Source: Frankia alni ACN14a
GTDB lineage: Bacteria > Actinomycetota > Actinomycetes > Frankiales > Frankiaceae
Reading direction: 5' to 3'
Assembly (NCBI RefSeq): GCF_000058485.1
Contig: NC_008278.1
Coordinates: forward strand, 5,450,962 to 5,514,961
Length of the DNA: 64,000 bases
Shown here: one piece after another, positions 18,193 through 27,115 of the stretch
How positions within the stretch are numbered: position 1 is the stretch's first letter
Layout of the letters: each line of letters begins with the position of its first letter
The notes under the pieces: generated by a model
Told to the model about the DNA's origin: nothing
Seen by the model: the letters and a program-made list of their open reading frames with translations, nothing else
Database searches by the model: none
Position numbers and translations under genes: made by a program

Positions 18193-19847
18193 GCACCGGC
18201 CGCGGGTAACGGGGACTCGACGACGGGCAGCAGGAGATGGGACGGTCGACCGCTGTCGTGGAAGACCTCCGTGTTCGACGGGTGTTGGTTGACCTCGAAG
18301 AACGGGAAATCGGAGGTCGAGACGTCGACGCGGATCCGATGGCCGGCCCGGAACACGTTCGCGGTGGGCCAGATCTCGATGTCGAACTCGTAGACCTGGC
18401 CGGCCACCAGGGCGGTCGGATGCTCGTCACCGTCGACGTGCGATCCCTTCAGGGCGCCGGTGTTGAGCAGCCGCGACCGGCCGTCGGGAAACACGTCGCA
18501 GAGCCGGACGCAGAAGTCGACGTCGGGCGCGTCCGTCGTGGCGTGCAGGACGAGGCGCGGGGTGCCGACGACCGTCAGGTCGGCCTCGAGGACCGCCGAG
18601 GAAAACGTCAGGCAGCCTTCCTCGAAGGACCTCTGGTCGGCGGGGTCCGGTGGCGTTCGGTTCGGATTGGCCGGGTCGTGCTTCAGGAGACTGGAGGTGT
18701 CGCTCGCCCGTGGGACGGCCAGCAGCACGCCGTCGATCCCCGACCCGACCGGGCCGTCGGCCGAGGAGGCGAGGTGGAACCTGGTTGCAACGGCCGGCAC
18801 CGGCCAGCTCGGCACGTCGACGTAGCGCTCGTCGCCCAGCAGGTACAGCCGGGCCTGGGGGCCGGCCAGGACGTCGTTCTTCGCGCCGCGCAGAAAGTGG
18901 TCGAACCACGCGATCTGCAGTGCGGTCAGGCCGCCGTCGCCGAGCTCGGGCCGGATCGCCAGGCTTCCGGGGCCGACGAACAGCCGCTTCGGGCCCTCCG
19001 ATGCCTCATGGCTCGACAGGGTGCCGCGGACGAAATGGTCGTACCACACGCCGCTGTGCAGCGTGGGAAGTGCCGTCTCCTGCGCCCGGCGCAGGAAACT
19101 ACGGGACCGCCAGAAGTCGTCATAGGCGTCGTGCTGGTACATCTCCGTCAGCCAGTCGAGGTTGGCGGGATTCTGGCCGGCCGCGATGCGCTGGTACCAC
19201 TGGTCGAAGCGTGCTTCGTACACGGCCCGCCTGCGTTCGTAGCCCGGACTCTCCGGGTCCCCCGGGTCGATCGGGGAGATGTTCCCGTACTGGCTCGTCG
19301 CCCAGCCGATGCGGTTCTCGTAGCGGAAGACGCCGCCGATCCGCCACTGGTCGGTGTAGAAGTCGGCCGGGTGCATGTTCGGGGCCATGGCGCGCAGGTG
19401 CGGGGGGTGGGTCAGCGCCGTGGTGTAACAGGAGATGGCGGCGGCCGATCCCCCGGTGATGCCGACGTTTCCGTCGCACCAGGGCTGCTCGGCGAGCCAC
19501 TCGACGAGGTCATATCCGTCGAACGGCCCTTCCACCAGATTGTAGTAGTCGTAGTTGCCTTCCGAGAAACCAGTTCCACGGGCGTCGGCCACCGCCACCA
19601 CGAACCCCGCGTCGACCATTGGTCTGACGCTCAGGAGCATCGGGTTGACCCCTGGCGGAATCACGATGGGCAGTGCCGTCATTCGGCGTCCGTCGGAGCC
19701 GATCGGCATGTCGAACTGGGCATCCTTCTTGTACGGCGTGATGATCAGTACGGCCGCGTGCCGGGAAAGCTGGTCGGGCCGGTAGATGTCGACGGCCAGG
19801 TGAACGCCGTCTCGCATCGGGACGAACTGATCCTTGTCGACTTCCAT
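18189..19847 (-). CDS. CocE/NonD family hydrolase (S15-type alpha/beta hydrolase)
   Basis: 552 residues. N-terminal alpha/beta hydrolase domain: VPMRDGVHLAVDIYRPD, FVVAVADARGTGFSEGNYD, and the nucleophile region VGITGGSAAAISCY, where the Ser sits in GGSAA instead of the usual GxSYxG. The C-terminal beta-sandwich (PADQRSFEEGCLTFSS ... HRIRVDVSTSDFPFF) is the X-Pro dipeptidase C-terminal domain. Known members cleave acylated amines, esters, amides or X-Pro peptides. First gene of the importer operon and coupled to LivG by a 4-base overlap, so it probably processes the transported compound; that link is inference. Confidence 0.88.
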   Translation of the reverse strand: MEVDKDQFVPMRDGVHLAVDIYRPDQLSRHAAVLIITPYKKDAQFDMPIGSDGRRMTALPIVIPPGVNPMLLSVRPMVDAGFVVAVADARGTGFSEGNYDYYNLVEGPFDGYDLVEWLAEQPWCDGNVGITGGSAAAISCYTTALTHPPHLRAMAPNMHPADFYTDQWRIGGVFRYENRIGWATSQYGNISPIDPGDPESPGYERRRAVYEARFDQWYQRIAAGQNPANLDWLTEMYQHDAYDDFWRSRSFLRRAQETALPTLHSGVWYDHFVRGTLSSHEASEGPKRLFVGPGSLAIRPELGDGGLTALQIAWFDHFLRGAKNDVLAGPQARLYLLGDERYVDVPSWPVPAVATRFHLASSADGPVGSGIDGVLLAVPRASDTSSLLKHDPANPNRTPPDPADQRSFEEGCLTFSSAVLEADLTVVGTPRLVLHATTDAPDVDFCVRLCDVFPDGRSRLLNTGALKGSHVDGDEHPTALVAGQVYEFDIEIWPTANVFRAGHRIRVDVSTSDFPFFEVNQHPSNTEVFHDSGRPSHLLLPVVESPLPAAGA

Positions 19848-20374
19848 GGCGACCCCATATGTCGTGGTCCACGGACCGGCGGACTCGGCCGGGCGGCTGG
19901 ACTACGAGTTCCGGGTCGACGGCGTGCGGCACCGGAGATCCTCTCGCTGATGAGCCGTCGCCCGGGTCTCATTGCGGTCGGGTCATCGTCGATTACCGCA
20001 CGGTTTCATGTCCACCGCGACCTGGCGGCAAATCGGGGCGTTTTTCCCGCCAGGTGGCGTCCGCCGTCCCGCCGCAGGTCAGCCGCGGCTCAGGACGCGG
20101 CCCCGGCCGAGCGTCAGAGAGCGCCATCGACAGGACTGGGCAGAAAGCCCGGACTTACGGATGTCCGCAGCCCGAAAAAGGAGACTGACGCCGAATTCTT
20201 GCGGCGACGACCGCAGATCCCCTCGTGCCCGGGAGCCGGTTGCGGTGCGGTGTGAACGGTCCGCGGGATGGGACCGTACAAGACGCACCGCCCCACAACC
20301 GGCCCGCCCTGGTGTGGTGGGGTGGGCGGACCAGCGGTGCCGCCCACCCCGGGCGGGACGTCAGAGCATGCAGG
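19848..20374. other. Intergenic region, no gene seen
   Basis: It separates the importer operon start from the 3' end of the lamin-tail gene; both are on the minus strand, so the importer promoter should lie near 19850-19950. The AT-richer patch around 19970-20040 is the likeliest regulatory part. Short open frames here lack codon bias. No repeat or hairpin stands out. Confidence 0.5.
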
Positions 20375-21775
20375 TCAGGGGGTGCAGTTCAGGGTGCCGG
20401 TGCGCAGGGCGTGGCTGGAGTCGTTGTCGTCGTCGGACCAGACGACCGGCTTGTGCCCGGACGAGCAGCTGTCCTGCGGGGCGAGGGCGAATCCCTCGTT
20501 GTTGTAGTTGGACATCCCGGAGGGGCGGGCGTACACGGCGGTACCGGTGAGCCGGCCCTGGGCGTTGATGTCGAGCGTCGCGGTGCGGCCCTGGCAGGTG
20601 TCGTCGCACTCGGCCCACAGGTGGCCGGTCGCGGGCTCGTACTCGAGGTCCATGACTGCGGGGAAACCGCTCGCGACGGTGGCGATCCGGGTGTAGGCAC
20701 CGCCGCCCTGGTTGAGCGCGTAGGCGTAGACGGAGCCGTTGGCCTCAAGACCGACGAAGTACAGGCCGCTGCCGTGGCCGGGATAGGCGCCCGGGTCGTA
20801 GGCGGTGTTGGTGTGCTCGTCGTGGAACCCGTGCGCGGTGAGGTACGTGTCGGGAATCCACGAGATGGCCTCGAGCCCGCTGTTGGCCGCCACGGCAGGC
20901 AGGTCGGCGGTGAGGTTCCATTCCGCTGTCGCGTTCAGCGAGGGGGCCGTGGAGGAACCGTCGTACCGCAGGACCTTCAGCAGGCTGGTGCCGCTGTTGC
21001 TGTTGTCCCGTTCGGTGGAGACGACCACGCCGTCGGGAGTGGTGACCACGCCTTCCGCGTCGGGATCGCCGGTCCCGCCGGCGTAGTGCAGCGCCTTGCC
21101 CGAGGCCCAGCCGCCGGTCGTGTCGGGCTGCCACTTCGCGCCGTTCGGCACGAGCCGGTAGAGCGTGCCGGGACCGTTCTTCACCGCCCACAGAACGCTG
21201 GAGCTCTGGAACGACAGCCCGCTGAGGTTCGTGCCGAACACGTTCGCGTCGTCGGCGGTGGCGACGGCCGAGCCGCCGGGCCACACGGTGGCGGGGCAGG
21301 CGTTTGCCGCGCCGCGCGTCGACGAGGTGGTCGTCGTGAACGCACCGGTGCCGTCGGGGCAGCGTCCGTAGGTCGTCGACGCGTGCGAGGTCCAGGTGTA
21401 GGAATCGACCAGCGTCGTGCCACCCGGCTGGTACAGCCGCACCGAATCGGCGCTACCGAGGCCGAACACCGGATCGACGTCGAGAACCAGATGCCCGCCG
21501 GGCGCCAGCGACGTTCCCGACGCCACGGTGAACACGTGCGAGTCGTCGTTGTCCTTGACGACCCAGCCGGAGACGTCCACCGCCGCCGAACCGATGTTCG
21601 TCAGCTCCACCCAGTCACCGGGCGACCCACCGCTCGACTCGACCTCGTTGATCCGCACGTCCGCCGGCCCCGCTGCCATTGCCGGCATGCCGAACAGGCC
21701 GACTGTGGCGACGGCGACGACGGCCAGAGCTGTGGCGACGGCGAGTCGCACCTTCCCACGCGAATGTCTACGCAA
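20375..21775 (-). CDS. Secreted lamin-tail domain protein with beta-propeller-like region
   Basis: 466 residues beginning at a TTG (21775), with gaggag 8 bases upstream. A signal peptide ends at MPAMAAG. Residues about 38-140 form a lamin-tail (LTD) domain: VRINEVESSGGSPGDWVELTN, VDVSGWVVKDNDD, LAPGGHLVLDVD. The rest resembles esterase-like/phytase-like beta-propeller proteins: LSFQSSSVLWAVKNGPGTLY, DPDAEGVVTTPDGVVVSTE, GLEAISWIPDTYL, and MSNYNNEGFALAP. It ends with paired Cys. Such proteins are exported and probably bind or hydrolyse extracellular phosphate or nucleic-acid material; the exact activity is unknown. Confidence 0.83.
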   Translation of the reverse strand: MRRHSRGKVRLAVATALAVVAVATVGLFGMPAMAAGPADVRINEVESSGGSPGDWVELTNIGSAAVDVSGWVVKDNDDSHVFTVASGTSLAPGGHLVLDVDPVFGLGSADSVRLYQPGGTTLVDSYTWTSHASTTYGRCPDGTGAFTTTTSSTRGAANACPATVWPGGSAVATADDANVFGTNLSGLSFQSSSVLWAVKNGPGTLYRLVPNGAKWQPDTTGGWASGKALHYAGGTGDPDAEGVVTTPDGVVVSTERDNSNSGTSLLKVLRYDGSSTAPSLNATAEWNLTADLPAVAANSGLEAISWIPDTYLTAHGFHDEHTNTAYDPGAYPGHGSGLYFVGLEANGSVYAYALNQGGGAYTRIATVASGFPAVMDLEYEPATGHLWAECDDTCQGRTATLDINAQGRLTGTAVYARPSGMSNYNNEGFALAPQDSCSSGHKPVVWSDDDNDSSHALRTGTLNCTP

Positions 21776-21974
21776 TGCAGTTGCTCCTCGGGCGGGTCAC
21801 GGGCAGGCGGAGACGATCTCACGCTCCTCGCGGAGCCTCCTGCACACCGACGACCAGAGGTTGAACACGCAACCAACAGCGCGGGCAGCACGGATGACCA
21901 CATAGCGCAGACACGTACACACGGACAGCTCGGCCGAGTTCCCGCTCGCCGGGATCCCCTTCACCGAGATCCCT

Positions 21975-22541
21975 TCACCGAGATCCCGCGGTGGACGGCC
22001 TCCAGTCGGGACGGCTGATCGCGTAGATGTGCCGCGGCTGGCCGTTGCGCTCGGTGGCTTCCGCGAACGTCATGCCGAGCTTGACCGCGACCCGGATGGA
22101 CGCCGCATTCTCCGGGTGAATGATCGAGATGACCCGGTCGGCGCGGAGACCGGTGAAGGCGTACTCGACCGCCGCGGCACCGCCCTCGGTCGCGAATCCC
22201 TCCCCCCACCGCTGCGGGCGGATGGTCCAGGCGGCTTCCAGGCCGGGCCAGCCGTACTCCCGGTAGAGGCCGGCGCGCCCGATGAACTCTCCGGTGGCCC
22301 GCTCGTGCGCGAGCCACATGCCGAAGCCGTTGAGGGCCCAGTGCCCGATCTGTAACGCGAACATGTTCCAGACCGCGCCTTCGCTCGACGGCGATCCGGT
22401 GTAGCGGCTCATCCGCGGGTCCAACGCCATCCGGGTGTAGGCGGGGATGTCGCCGGCGGTCCACCCGCGCAGGATGAGCCGCTCGGTACGCACGGTCGGC
22501 ACCATGACCGCAGGGAGCGACTCGGCTATGTCAAGGGTCAT
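21975..22541 (-). CDS. GNAT N-acetyltransferase (RimJ/RimL type)
   Basis: 188 residues. It has the RimJ/RimL-type layout: TERLILRGWTAGDIPAYTRM at the N-terminus, EFIGRAGLYREYGWPGLEAAW in the middle, RWGEGFATEGGAAAVEYAF as the acetyl-CoA pyrophosphate loop, and NAASIRVAVKLGMTFAEA near the end. It transfers an acetyl group to an amine, either a protein N-terminus or a small molecule; the substrate is unknown. Its ATG overlaps the stop of the upstream XRE regulator by 4 bases, so they are co-translated. Confidence 0.88.
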   Translation of the reverse strand: MTLDIAESLPAVMVPTVRTERLILRGWTAGDIPAYTRMALDPRMSRYTGSPSSEGAVWNMFALQIGHWALNGFGMWLAHERATGEFIGRAGLYREYGWPGLEAAWTIRPQRWGEGFATEGGAAAVEYAFTGLRADRVISIIHPENAASIRVAVKLGMTFAEATERNGQPRHIYAISRPDWRPSTAGSR

Positions 22542-23773
22542 TCCTCCATCAAAGCCGGCCGGGTAACGGCGATGAGCCGTTCACGGAAGTCCACGACCTC
22601 CGGGAGGGGAGCATGCCCGGCGAGATCGGCAGCGAGCCGTCCCGCGCGGCTGATGAGCGTCTGGGTCGGGCTCGCGGCCAGGATCGCCAGGGCCCGCAAC
22701 CCGAGCCGGGCCGCCTCGGCGGCATCGGGACGCGGGCGGCGCACGAGGGCGGTCGCGAGGACCATGACGGCGTGGCCGTGGTCCTCGAAGCCGACGGCCC
22801 GGCCGCGTTCGAAGGCGTCGACGGCGGCGCGGGCGATCGGCTCCGCCTCGTCGCCCGCGCCGAGCCGGGCGAGGACGCCGGCGGTGAACGACTCGGCCGT
22901 CGCCGGCCCGAACGGCGAGCTTCCGGGCCGGGCCGGGACGTCGATCACGGCTCGGCGCATCCGGGCCAGCGCCTCCCGGGTGCCCCCCGGATCCCCGAGG
23001 GCGGCCAGCGCCCGCGCCTCGTAGGCGGCGAGCCTGGCCCGGGTGTAGGGATGGTCCGGCGCCCGGCGCGCGAACTCGACGGCCTCGGTGTACTGGTGGC
23101 CGTAGAACGCCAGGGTGGAGGACATCGCCGCCATGGCGGCGGCCAGCACCGGGTCGTCGATCTGGTCGGCATGATCGCCGGCCTGGGTGACGAAGCGCCG
23201 TGAGGCCGCCTGATCGCCGAGGTTGAACGCCAGCCGCGACAGCATGTACGCCGAGTAGCCGGCGATCTGGGTGAGCCTCGCCTGCGCCCTGGTCTTGGCG
23301 CCCGCGTCGAGGAGCCGCTCGGCGGACTGCCAGGTGCGATACACCCGCGGCGCGAGAATCGCGTGAGGCGTGGTGGTGAACACCGCCGCATGACCGTCGA
23401 CCTCGTCGGCGAGTTCACTCAGGGTGAGCGCGTCCGGGTTGCGGCGCGCTCGCCGCCGATAGGTGTCCGCGGCGATCAGTCCGGCCGCCGAGAACTCGAA
23501 GACCTGCCTGCGGTCGGTCCCGGCCGCGCCGTCGCCGTCGCCGTCGCGGGCCGCCTCGAGTCGGGCCTGCCAGGCGGCGATCTCCCCCCCGGTCCGCCAG
23601 TAGTCGTCGAGCGCGGCGCACAGATCGGCGGAGGGCAGCTCCCCGTTCTCGGCCTTGGAGATCCGGGTCCGGTGGAACCCGATCCGCCGGCTCAACGTGT
23701 CCTGACTCATGCGGCCGCGCAGGATCCGAATCCGCCGCCCCAGCGCCACCGCGCCGGTCCTGTCCTCGTTCAC
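22538..23773 (-). CDS. XRE-family HTH regulator with TPR-like C-terminal domain
   Basis: 411 residues from GTG 23773, with ggagg upstream; longer frames run into a CCACAG repeat and were rejected. Residues 8-60 are a helix-turn-helix of XRE type (MSQDTLSRRIGFHRTRISKAENG). The remainder is Ala/Arg-rich and helical with repeated 30-40 residue pairs typical of TPR-like sensor domains in actinobacterial developmental regulators. It is coupled by ATGA to the acetyltransferase and faces a small gene at 24030. This arrangement (HTH-TPR regulator beside a small acidic partner) resembles WhiJ-type loci, but the partner here is not a recognisable DUF397. Confidence 0.83.
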   Translation of the reverse strand: MNEDRTGAVALGRRIRILRGRMSQDTLSRRIGFHRTRISKAENGELPSADLCAALDDYWRTGGEIAAWQARLEAARDGDGDGAAGTDRRQVFEFSAAGLIAADTYRRRARRNPDALTLSELADEVDGHAAVFTTTPHAILAPRVYRTWQSAERLLDAGAKTRAQARLTQIAGYSAYMLSRLAFNLGDQAASRRFVTQAGDHADQIDDPVLAAAMAAMSSTLAFYGHQYTEAVEFARRAPDHPYTRARLAAYEARALAALGDPGGTREALARMRRAVIDVPARPGSSPFGPATAESFTAGVLARLGAGDEAEPIARAAVDAFERGRAVGFEDHGHAVMVLATALVRRPRPDAAEAARLGLRALAILAASPTQTLISRAGRLAADLAGHAPLPEVVDFRERLIAVTRPALMEE

Positions 23774-23825
23774 CCGTTGCTGTTCCTCCCCGTTCGCCTG
23801 CCCCCGGGTCCACCTCCGCCCGCTG

Positions 23826-23912
23826 CCACAGCCGCAGTCGGCTGCCACTGCCACAGCACAGCCACAGCCACAGCCACAGCCGCGACGGCGCACAGCACGG
23901 CACGGCACGGCA
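23826..23912. repeat. CCACAG / GGCAC short tandem repeats
   Basis: The hexamer ccacag is repeated several times (about 23850-23880), followed by gcacggcacggcacggcac (23890-23912). It lies in the promoter region between the XRE regulator and the gene at 24030, so copy-number changes could alter expression of either. Confidence 0.7.
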
Positions 23913-24029
23913 CGCGTCGTGCGCACATCTGGCGGTCACCCGGTCACGTGCACAGACTGCCTATGTCGGCGAGAAACCTGGAACCTCCCGCGCCGACGGG
24001 TCACCGAAGACCACTACGCAGGAGCGACC

Positions 24030-24401
24030 ATGGTCAGCCCCCCGGACCAGCTCGCCTGGCGCCGGCCCGCGGTCAGTCCCGACGTCGCGTTCGCCCGCGA
24101 CGGCGAGACCGTCGCCATCAGCTACACCACCGGCACCGAGCCGGATCTTCGGATGCCCAGGGCGATCTGGTTCGCCCTGCGGGCGGAGATCCGCGCCGGC
24201 GACCGGGGGGCGTTCCATCGGCTGAACGCCGCCTGGACTCCCTGGACGGCCGCCAGCGGCGGCCTCGCCGCCGAGCGGGACGGGCACGTCCACCTCCGCT
24301 ACGGCTATCTCGGCAGCCATCGCCTCGAGATCCCCGCCGCCGTGTGGCGCCAGATCTGCACCGCCGTCCACAGCGGTGCGATCAACCACCTCACCGACTG
24401 A
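24030..24401 (+). CDS. Small hypothetical protein divergent from XRE regulator
   Basis: 123 residues from ATG 24030, supported by caggag at 24019-24024. The sequence starts MVSPPDQLAWRRPAVSPDV and has VAFARDGETVAISYTTGTE, ending in VWRQICTAVHSGAINHL. There is no membrane segment or signal. It resembles the small partner proteins that accompany HTH-TPR regulators in actinobacteria, but no named domain was recognised. Confidence 0.6.
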   Translation: MVSPPDQLAWRRPAVSPDVAFARDGETVAISYTTGTEPDLRMPRAIWFALRAEIRAGDRGAFHRLNAAWTPWTAASGGLAAERDGHVHLRYGYLGSHRLEIPAAVWRQICTAVHSGAINHLTD

Positions 24402-24558
24402 AGCGGTCCGACCCGGCCCGGGGCCTGGCCCGCCCAGCGCCGTCGGAGCCTGGACGCCGTATTCGTGCGAAGCGGGATCGCCCACGGCATCCTGCGCCAG
24501 GTGCCAGGACGGAAAAGGTGTCGACGGGGCCGATTTCTGTCCGTTAGCCTGCGACGCC

Positions 24559-25314
24559 GTGACGAGCAGCGCGGTGTGGGACGACGAGACGGCGGAGCGC
24601 TACGACAGCATCTCCGCCGAGAAGTTCGCGCCGAAGGTGCTCGGTCCGACCGTCGATCTGCTGGCCCGTCTGGCCGGTGCGGGTGCGGCGTTGGAGTTCG
24701 CGATCGGCACCGGTCGCGTCGGCCTCCCGCTCGTCGCCCGGGGCGTTCCCGTGACCGGCATCGAACTGTCGGCGTCGATGGTCGCCCGACTGCGCCGCAA
24801 GGCCGATGAGGCGACCCTGCCCGTGGTCGTCGGCGACATGGCCACCGCCACTGTGCCCGGCGAGTTCTCCCTCGTCTTCCTGGTGTGGAACAGCATCTCC
24901 AACCTGCGCACCCAGGCGGAGCAGGTCGCATGTTTCCGTAACGCCGCCCGGCATCTCGGTCCGGGTGGGCGCTTTGTCCTTGAGCTGTGGGTGCCGCCGA
25001 TACGGCGCCTGCCTCCCGGCCAGTGCGCGGTCCCGATCAGCACCGGTGACCGACACCTCGTCTTCGACACCTACGACCCCGCCACGCAGCAGTGCACCTC
25101 CCATCACTACTGGCACGAGGCCGACGGGACGGTGCGCCACGGCTCCGGCGAGTTCCGGTACATCTGGCCGGCCGAATGCGACCTCATGGCGCAACTCGCC
25201 GGTCTGGACCTGGAGAACCGGTTCGCCGACTGGGACGGCAGCCCTTTCACGGCGGACAGCGAGAGTCACGTCTCCGTCTGGCGTAAGCCACCGGCCGGGC
25301 CCGGGCCGGCCTGA
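24559..25314 (+). CDS. Class I SAM-dependent methyltransferase
   Basis: 251 residues from GTG 24559. It begins with SSAVWDDETAERYDSIS, a common start in this group. Motif I is ALEFAIGTGRVGLPLVARG (residues 44-62) with the acidic residue in TGIELSASMV, and the adenine-pocket segment is PVVVGDMATATVPGEF. FLVWNSISNLRTQAEQ matches small-molecule methyltransferases that contact their substrate through Asn. An Arg/Trp/Tyr-rich C-terminal half (CTSHHYWHEADGTVRH) probably binds the acceptor. The substrate is unknown. It is not in an operon with its neighbours. Confidence 0.85.
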   Translation: MTSSAVWDDETAERYDSISAEKFAPKVLGPTVDLLARLAGAGAALEFAIGTGRVGLPLVARGVPVTGIELSASMVARLRRKADEATLPVVVGDMATATVPGEFSLVFLVWNSISNLRTQAEQVACFRNAARHLGPGGRFVLELWVPPIRRLPPGQCAVPISTGDRHLVFDTYDPATQQCTSHHYWHEADGTVRHGSGEFRYIWPAECDLMAQLAGLDLENRFADWDGSPFTADSESHVSVWRKPPAGPGPA

Positions 25315-25357
25315 CCGCCCCCAGGCCCGGCCGGCTCGGGCGACCGAGGGCGGCCGG

Positions 25358-26518
25358 CTAGGCGACCGCATGGGTGAGGGTCGCGCTGTAGGTTCCCGCG
25401 ACGATCCCGCCGGCGGGGATGGTGACCGTGATCCTGGGGTTCCAGGCTGCGGAGTTGAGCCCGGTTCCGCCGGTCGCGCGCACGATCTCGCCAGGGGCGA
25501 CCGACAGTGCCGGGTCGTTGGTCACCGTCGGGGCCACGTCGTCACCCGTTAACGTCACCTCGCCGGGGCTGTAGGAGGCGTTCGAGGGGCTGATGCTGCT
25601 CGGGCCGGACACGAAGGCGGTACTGCTGACGGTGGTGATCCACCCGGCGGGGTCGATGTCCCGGGTGTCGGTGACCGTGACGGTCCCGAGCAGACCCGAG
25701 ACCTGGGCGCTGGTCAGGGGCACGGTACCCAGGCTGACCGCTCCGGGCGGGGCGGAGATCCCCAGCGTGCCCGGGGGGCCGCAGTCGGCCCTGGTGATCG
25801 CGTTGTCGTCGAGGGTCACCGCGGCGCCGCGGGCCAGCGCCCGGCCGTTGATGCTGGTGCCCGCCGCCACGGTGATCGACTGGTCGGCCGCGACATCGCC
25901 CGCGATCACCGAGTTGGCCGCCAGCGTGGCGGAGCTACCGACCTGCCAGAAGACGTTGCACGCCTGGGCTCCGCCGACGAGCTCCACGCGGGCGTCCGCG
26001 CTGGTGATGAGCGTGCTACCCATCTGGAAGATGAAGACCGCGTGGGGATGGCCCTGGCCGTCGAGGGTGAGCGTGCCGGCGATGCCGAGCGAAGAGGCCG
26101 AGCGGTAGACGCCCGGGGCGAGGGTCAGGCCACCGAGGTCGCCGGAGACGACGGCGGTAGGGGTGCGCGCCGCGGCGTCGTTGTACGCGGTGTTCAGATC
26201 GGCCTGCGCCTGGGTGGCGACCGGATCGCCGCCGTGCATCATCCCGTCCAGGGTGCCCGGGGGGAACCCGGTCACCGCGGTGCCTGGACTCACGCCCAGG
26301 TCGCCGATGATGTGGCTGGCACCGGAGTTGGTGACCGTTGCCGCGGCGAGCACCGCGAAGTTCTCGACCGAGCCGATGTCGACCGGTGCTGGCCGTTCGA
26401 TACGCGCGGCCTGCACCCGGGGCTGGCCGCCGACGACCAGCGCGCCGGCGGCGGCCATGAGCGCGATGCTGACGACCGTCCGGGTCAGTCTGCGGCGACC
26501 GGAGATCGCCTCGCTCAC
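25358..26518 (-). CDS. DUF3494 ice-binding-like secreted protein
   Basis: 386 residues from GTG 26518 (VSEAISGRRRLTR). A signal peptide or membrane anchor near residues 15-35 precedes the DUF3494 domain at about 45-250: FAVLAAATVTNSGASHIIGD, LGVSPGTAVTGFPPG, TQAQADLNTAYNDAA, LAPGVYRSASSLGIAGTL, and FIFQMGSTL. The family forms an irregular beta-helix that binds ice or acts as an adhesin. A second beta-rich domain (VTVTDTRDIDPAGWITTV) completes it. In a soil or root organism it is more likely a surface adhesin or cold-protection protein; that is inference. Confidence 0.82.
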   Translation of the reverse strand: MSEAISGRRRLTRTVVSIALMAAAGALVVGGQPRVQAARIERPAPVDIGSVENFAVLAAATVTNSGASHIIGDLGVSPGTAVTGFPPGTLDGMMHGGDPVATQAQADLNTAYNDAAARTPTAVVSGDLGGLTLAPGVYRSASSLGIAGTLTLDGQGHPHAVFIFQMGSTLITSADARVELVGGAQACNVFWQVGSSATLAANSVIAGDVAADQSITVAAGTSINGRALARGAAVTLDDNAITRADCGPPGTLGISAPPGAVSLGTVPLTSAQVSGLLGTVTVTDTRDIDPAGWITTVSSTAFVSGPSSISPSNASYSPGEVTLTGDDVAPTVTNDPALSVAPGEIVRATGGTGLNSAAWNPRITVTIPAGGIVAGTYSATLTHAVA

Positions 26519-26780
26519 CGGCGAGCATTCCGGCTCCGACCTCGCCGACCAGCCAGCCTGGTCACCGTGCGGCGGTGATCGCGAGTCCCACTGTCCGCCG
26601 CACCGTGCACGCAGGTCTTCACAGCCCGGCAATGTAGTCCGCGCGGCCCCCGTGCCGACGGATACGGGCACCCCTGAGTGAGCCGCCGCGCCTCGAATCG
26701 CCATGGATGCGACGAACCCCGCGCCGCATGCCGACGCGCGACACCCCGCCCGAGCACCCCGGCTGCCGCCGTGGGGGGTT

Positions 26781-26799
26781 TGGGGGGCTCGGCCCCCCA
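26781..26799 (-). terminator. Stem-loop downstream of tRNA-Val
   Basis: TGGGGGGC and GCCCCCCA form a perfect 8-bp stem around tcg, 62 bases past the tRNA 3' end on the minus strand. It is a likely terminator or processing end. Confidence 0.5.
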
Positions 26800-26860
26800 G
26801 CAGACATCGCGGCCCCCGGCGAGCCTGATCAAGGATCAGCGAGCATGCGGAGCCGACGCG

Positions 26861-26932
26861 TGGGCGCGGCAGGGATCGAACCTGCGACCACTCGCTTGTA
26901 AGGCGAGCGCTCTCCCGCTGAGCTACGCGCCC
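26861..26932 (-). tRNA. tRNA-Val (anticodon TAC)
   Basis: A 72-base cloverleaf on the minus strand: acceptor gggcgcg pairs with cgcgccc, D-arm gctc...gagc, anticodon arm ctcgc-cttacaa-gcgag with anticodon TAC, and T-arm gcagg-ttcgatc-cctgc. The discriminator is A and no CCA is encoded. It lies downstream of ahpE, beyond that gene's terminator. Confidence 0.93.
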
Positions 26933-27060
26933 GGGAGACCTGAAGGACGAAGCTGACTAAGACTACGCATGCGGCGACGCCCCGTGGAACGATCGGGCGC
27001 CAGTTCGGCGGAGGGTGACCGGCCGGTCGAGCGCCGACGCGCCCGGGGGACCGTCGGCAA

Positions 27061-27105
27061 CGGGAGCCGGCCCCACGACCACCCAGGTACGCGGGCCGGC
27101 TCCCG
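27061..27105 (-). terminator. Terminator hairpin of ahpE
   Basis: A perfect 13-bp inverted repeat (cgggagccggccc at 27061-27073 and gggccggctcccg at 27093-27105) with a 19-base loop lies 11 bases beyond the ahpE stop. There is no T-tract, as is common for actinobacterial terminators. Confidence 0.75.
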
Positions 27106-27115
27106 TAGGGAGATC

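Noticed and set aside
24030-24401. DUF397 partner of the HTH regulator
   Set aside because: The position fits, but the sequence lacks the short Trp/Ser-rich DUF397 pattern and is too long.
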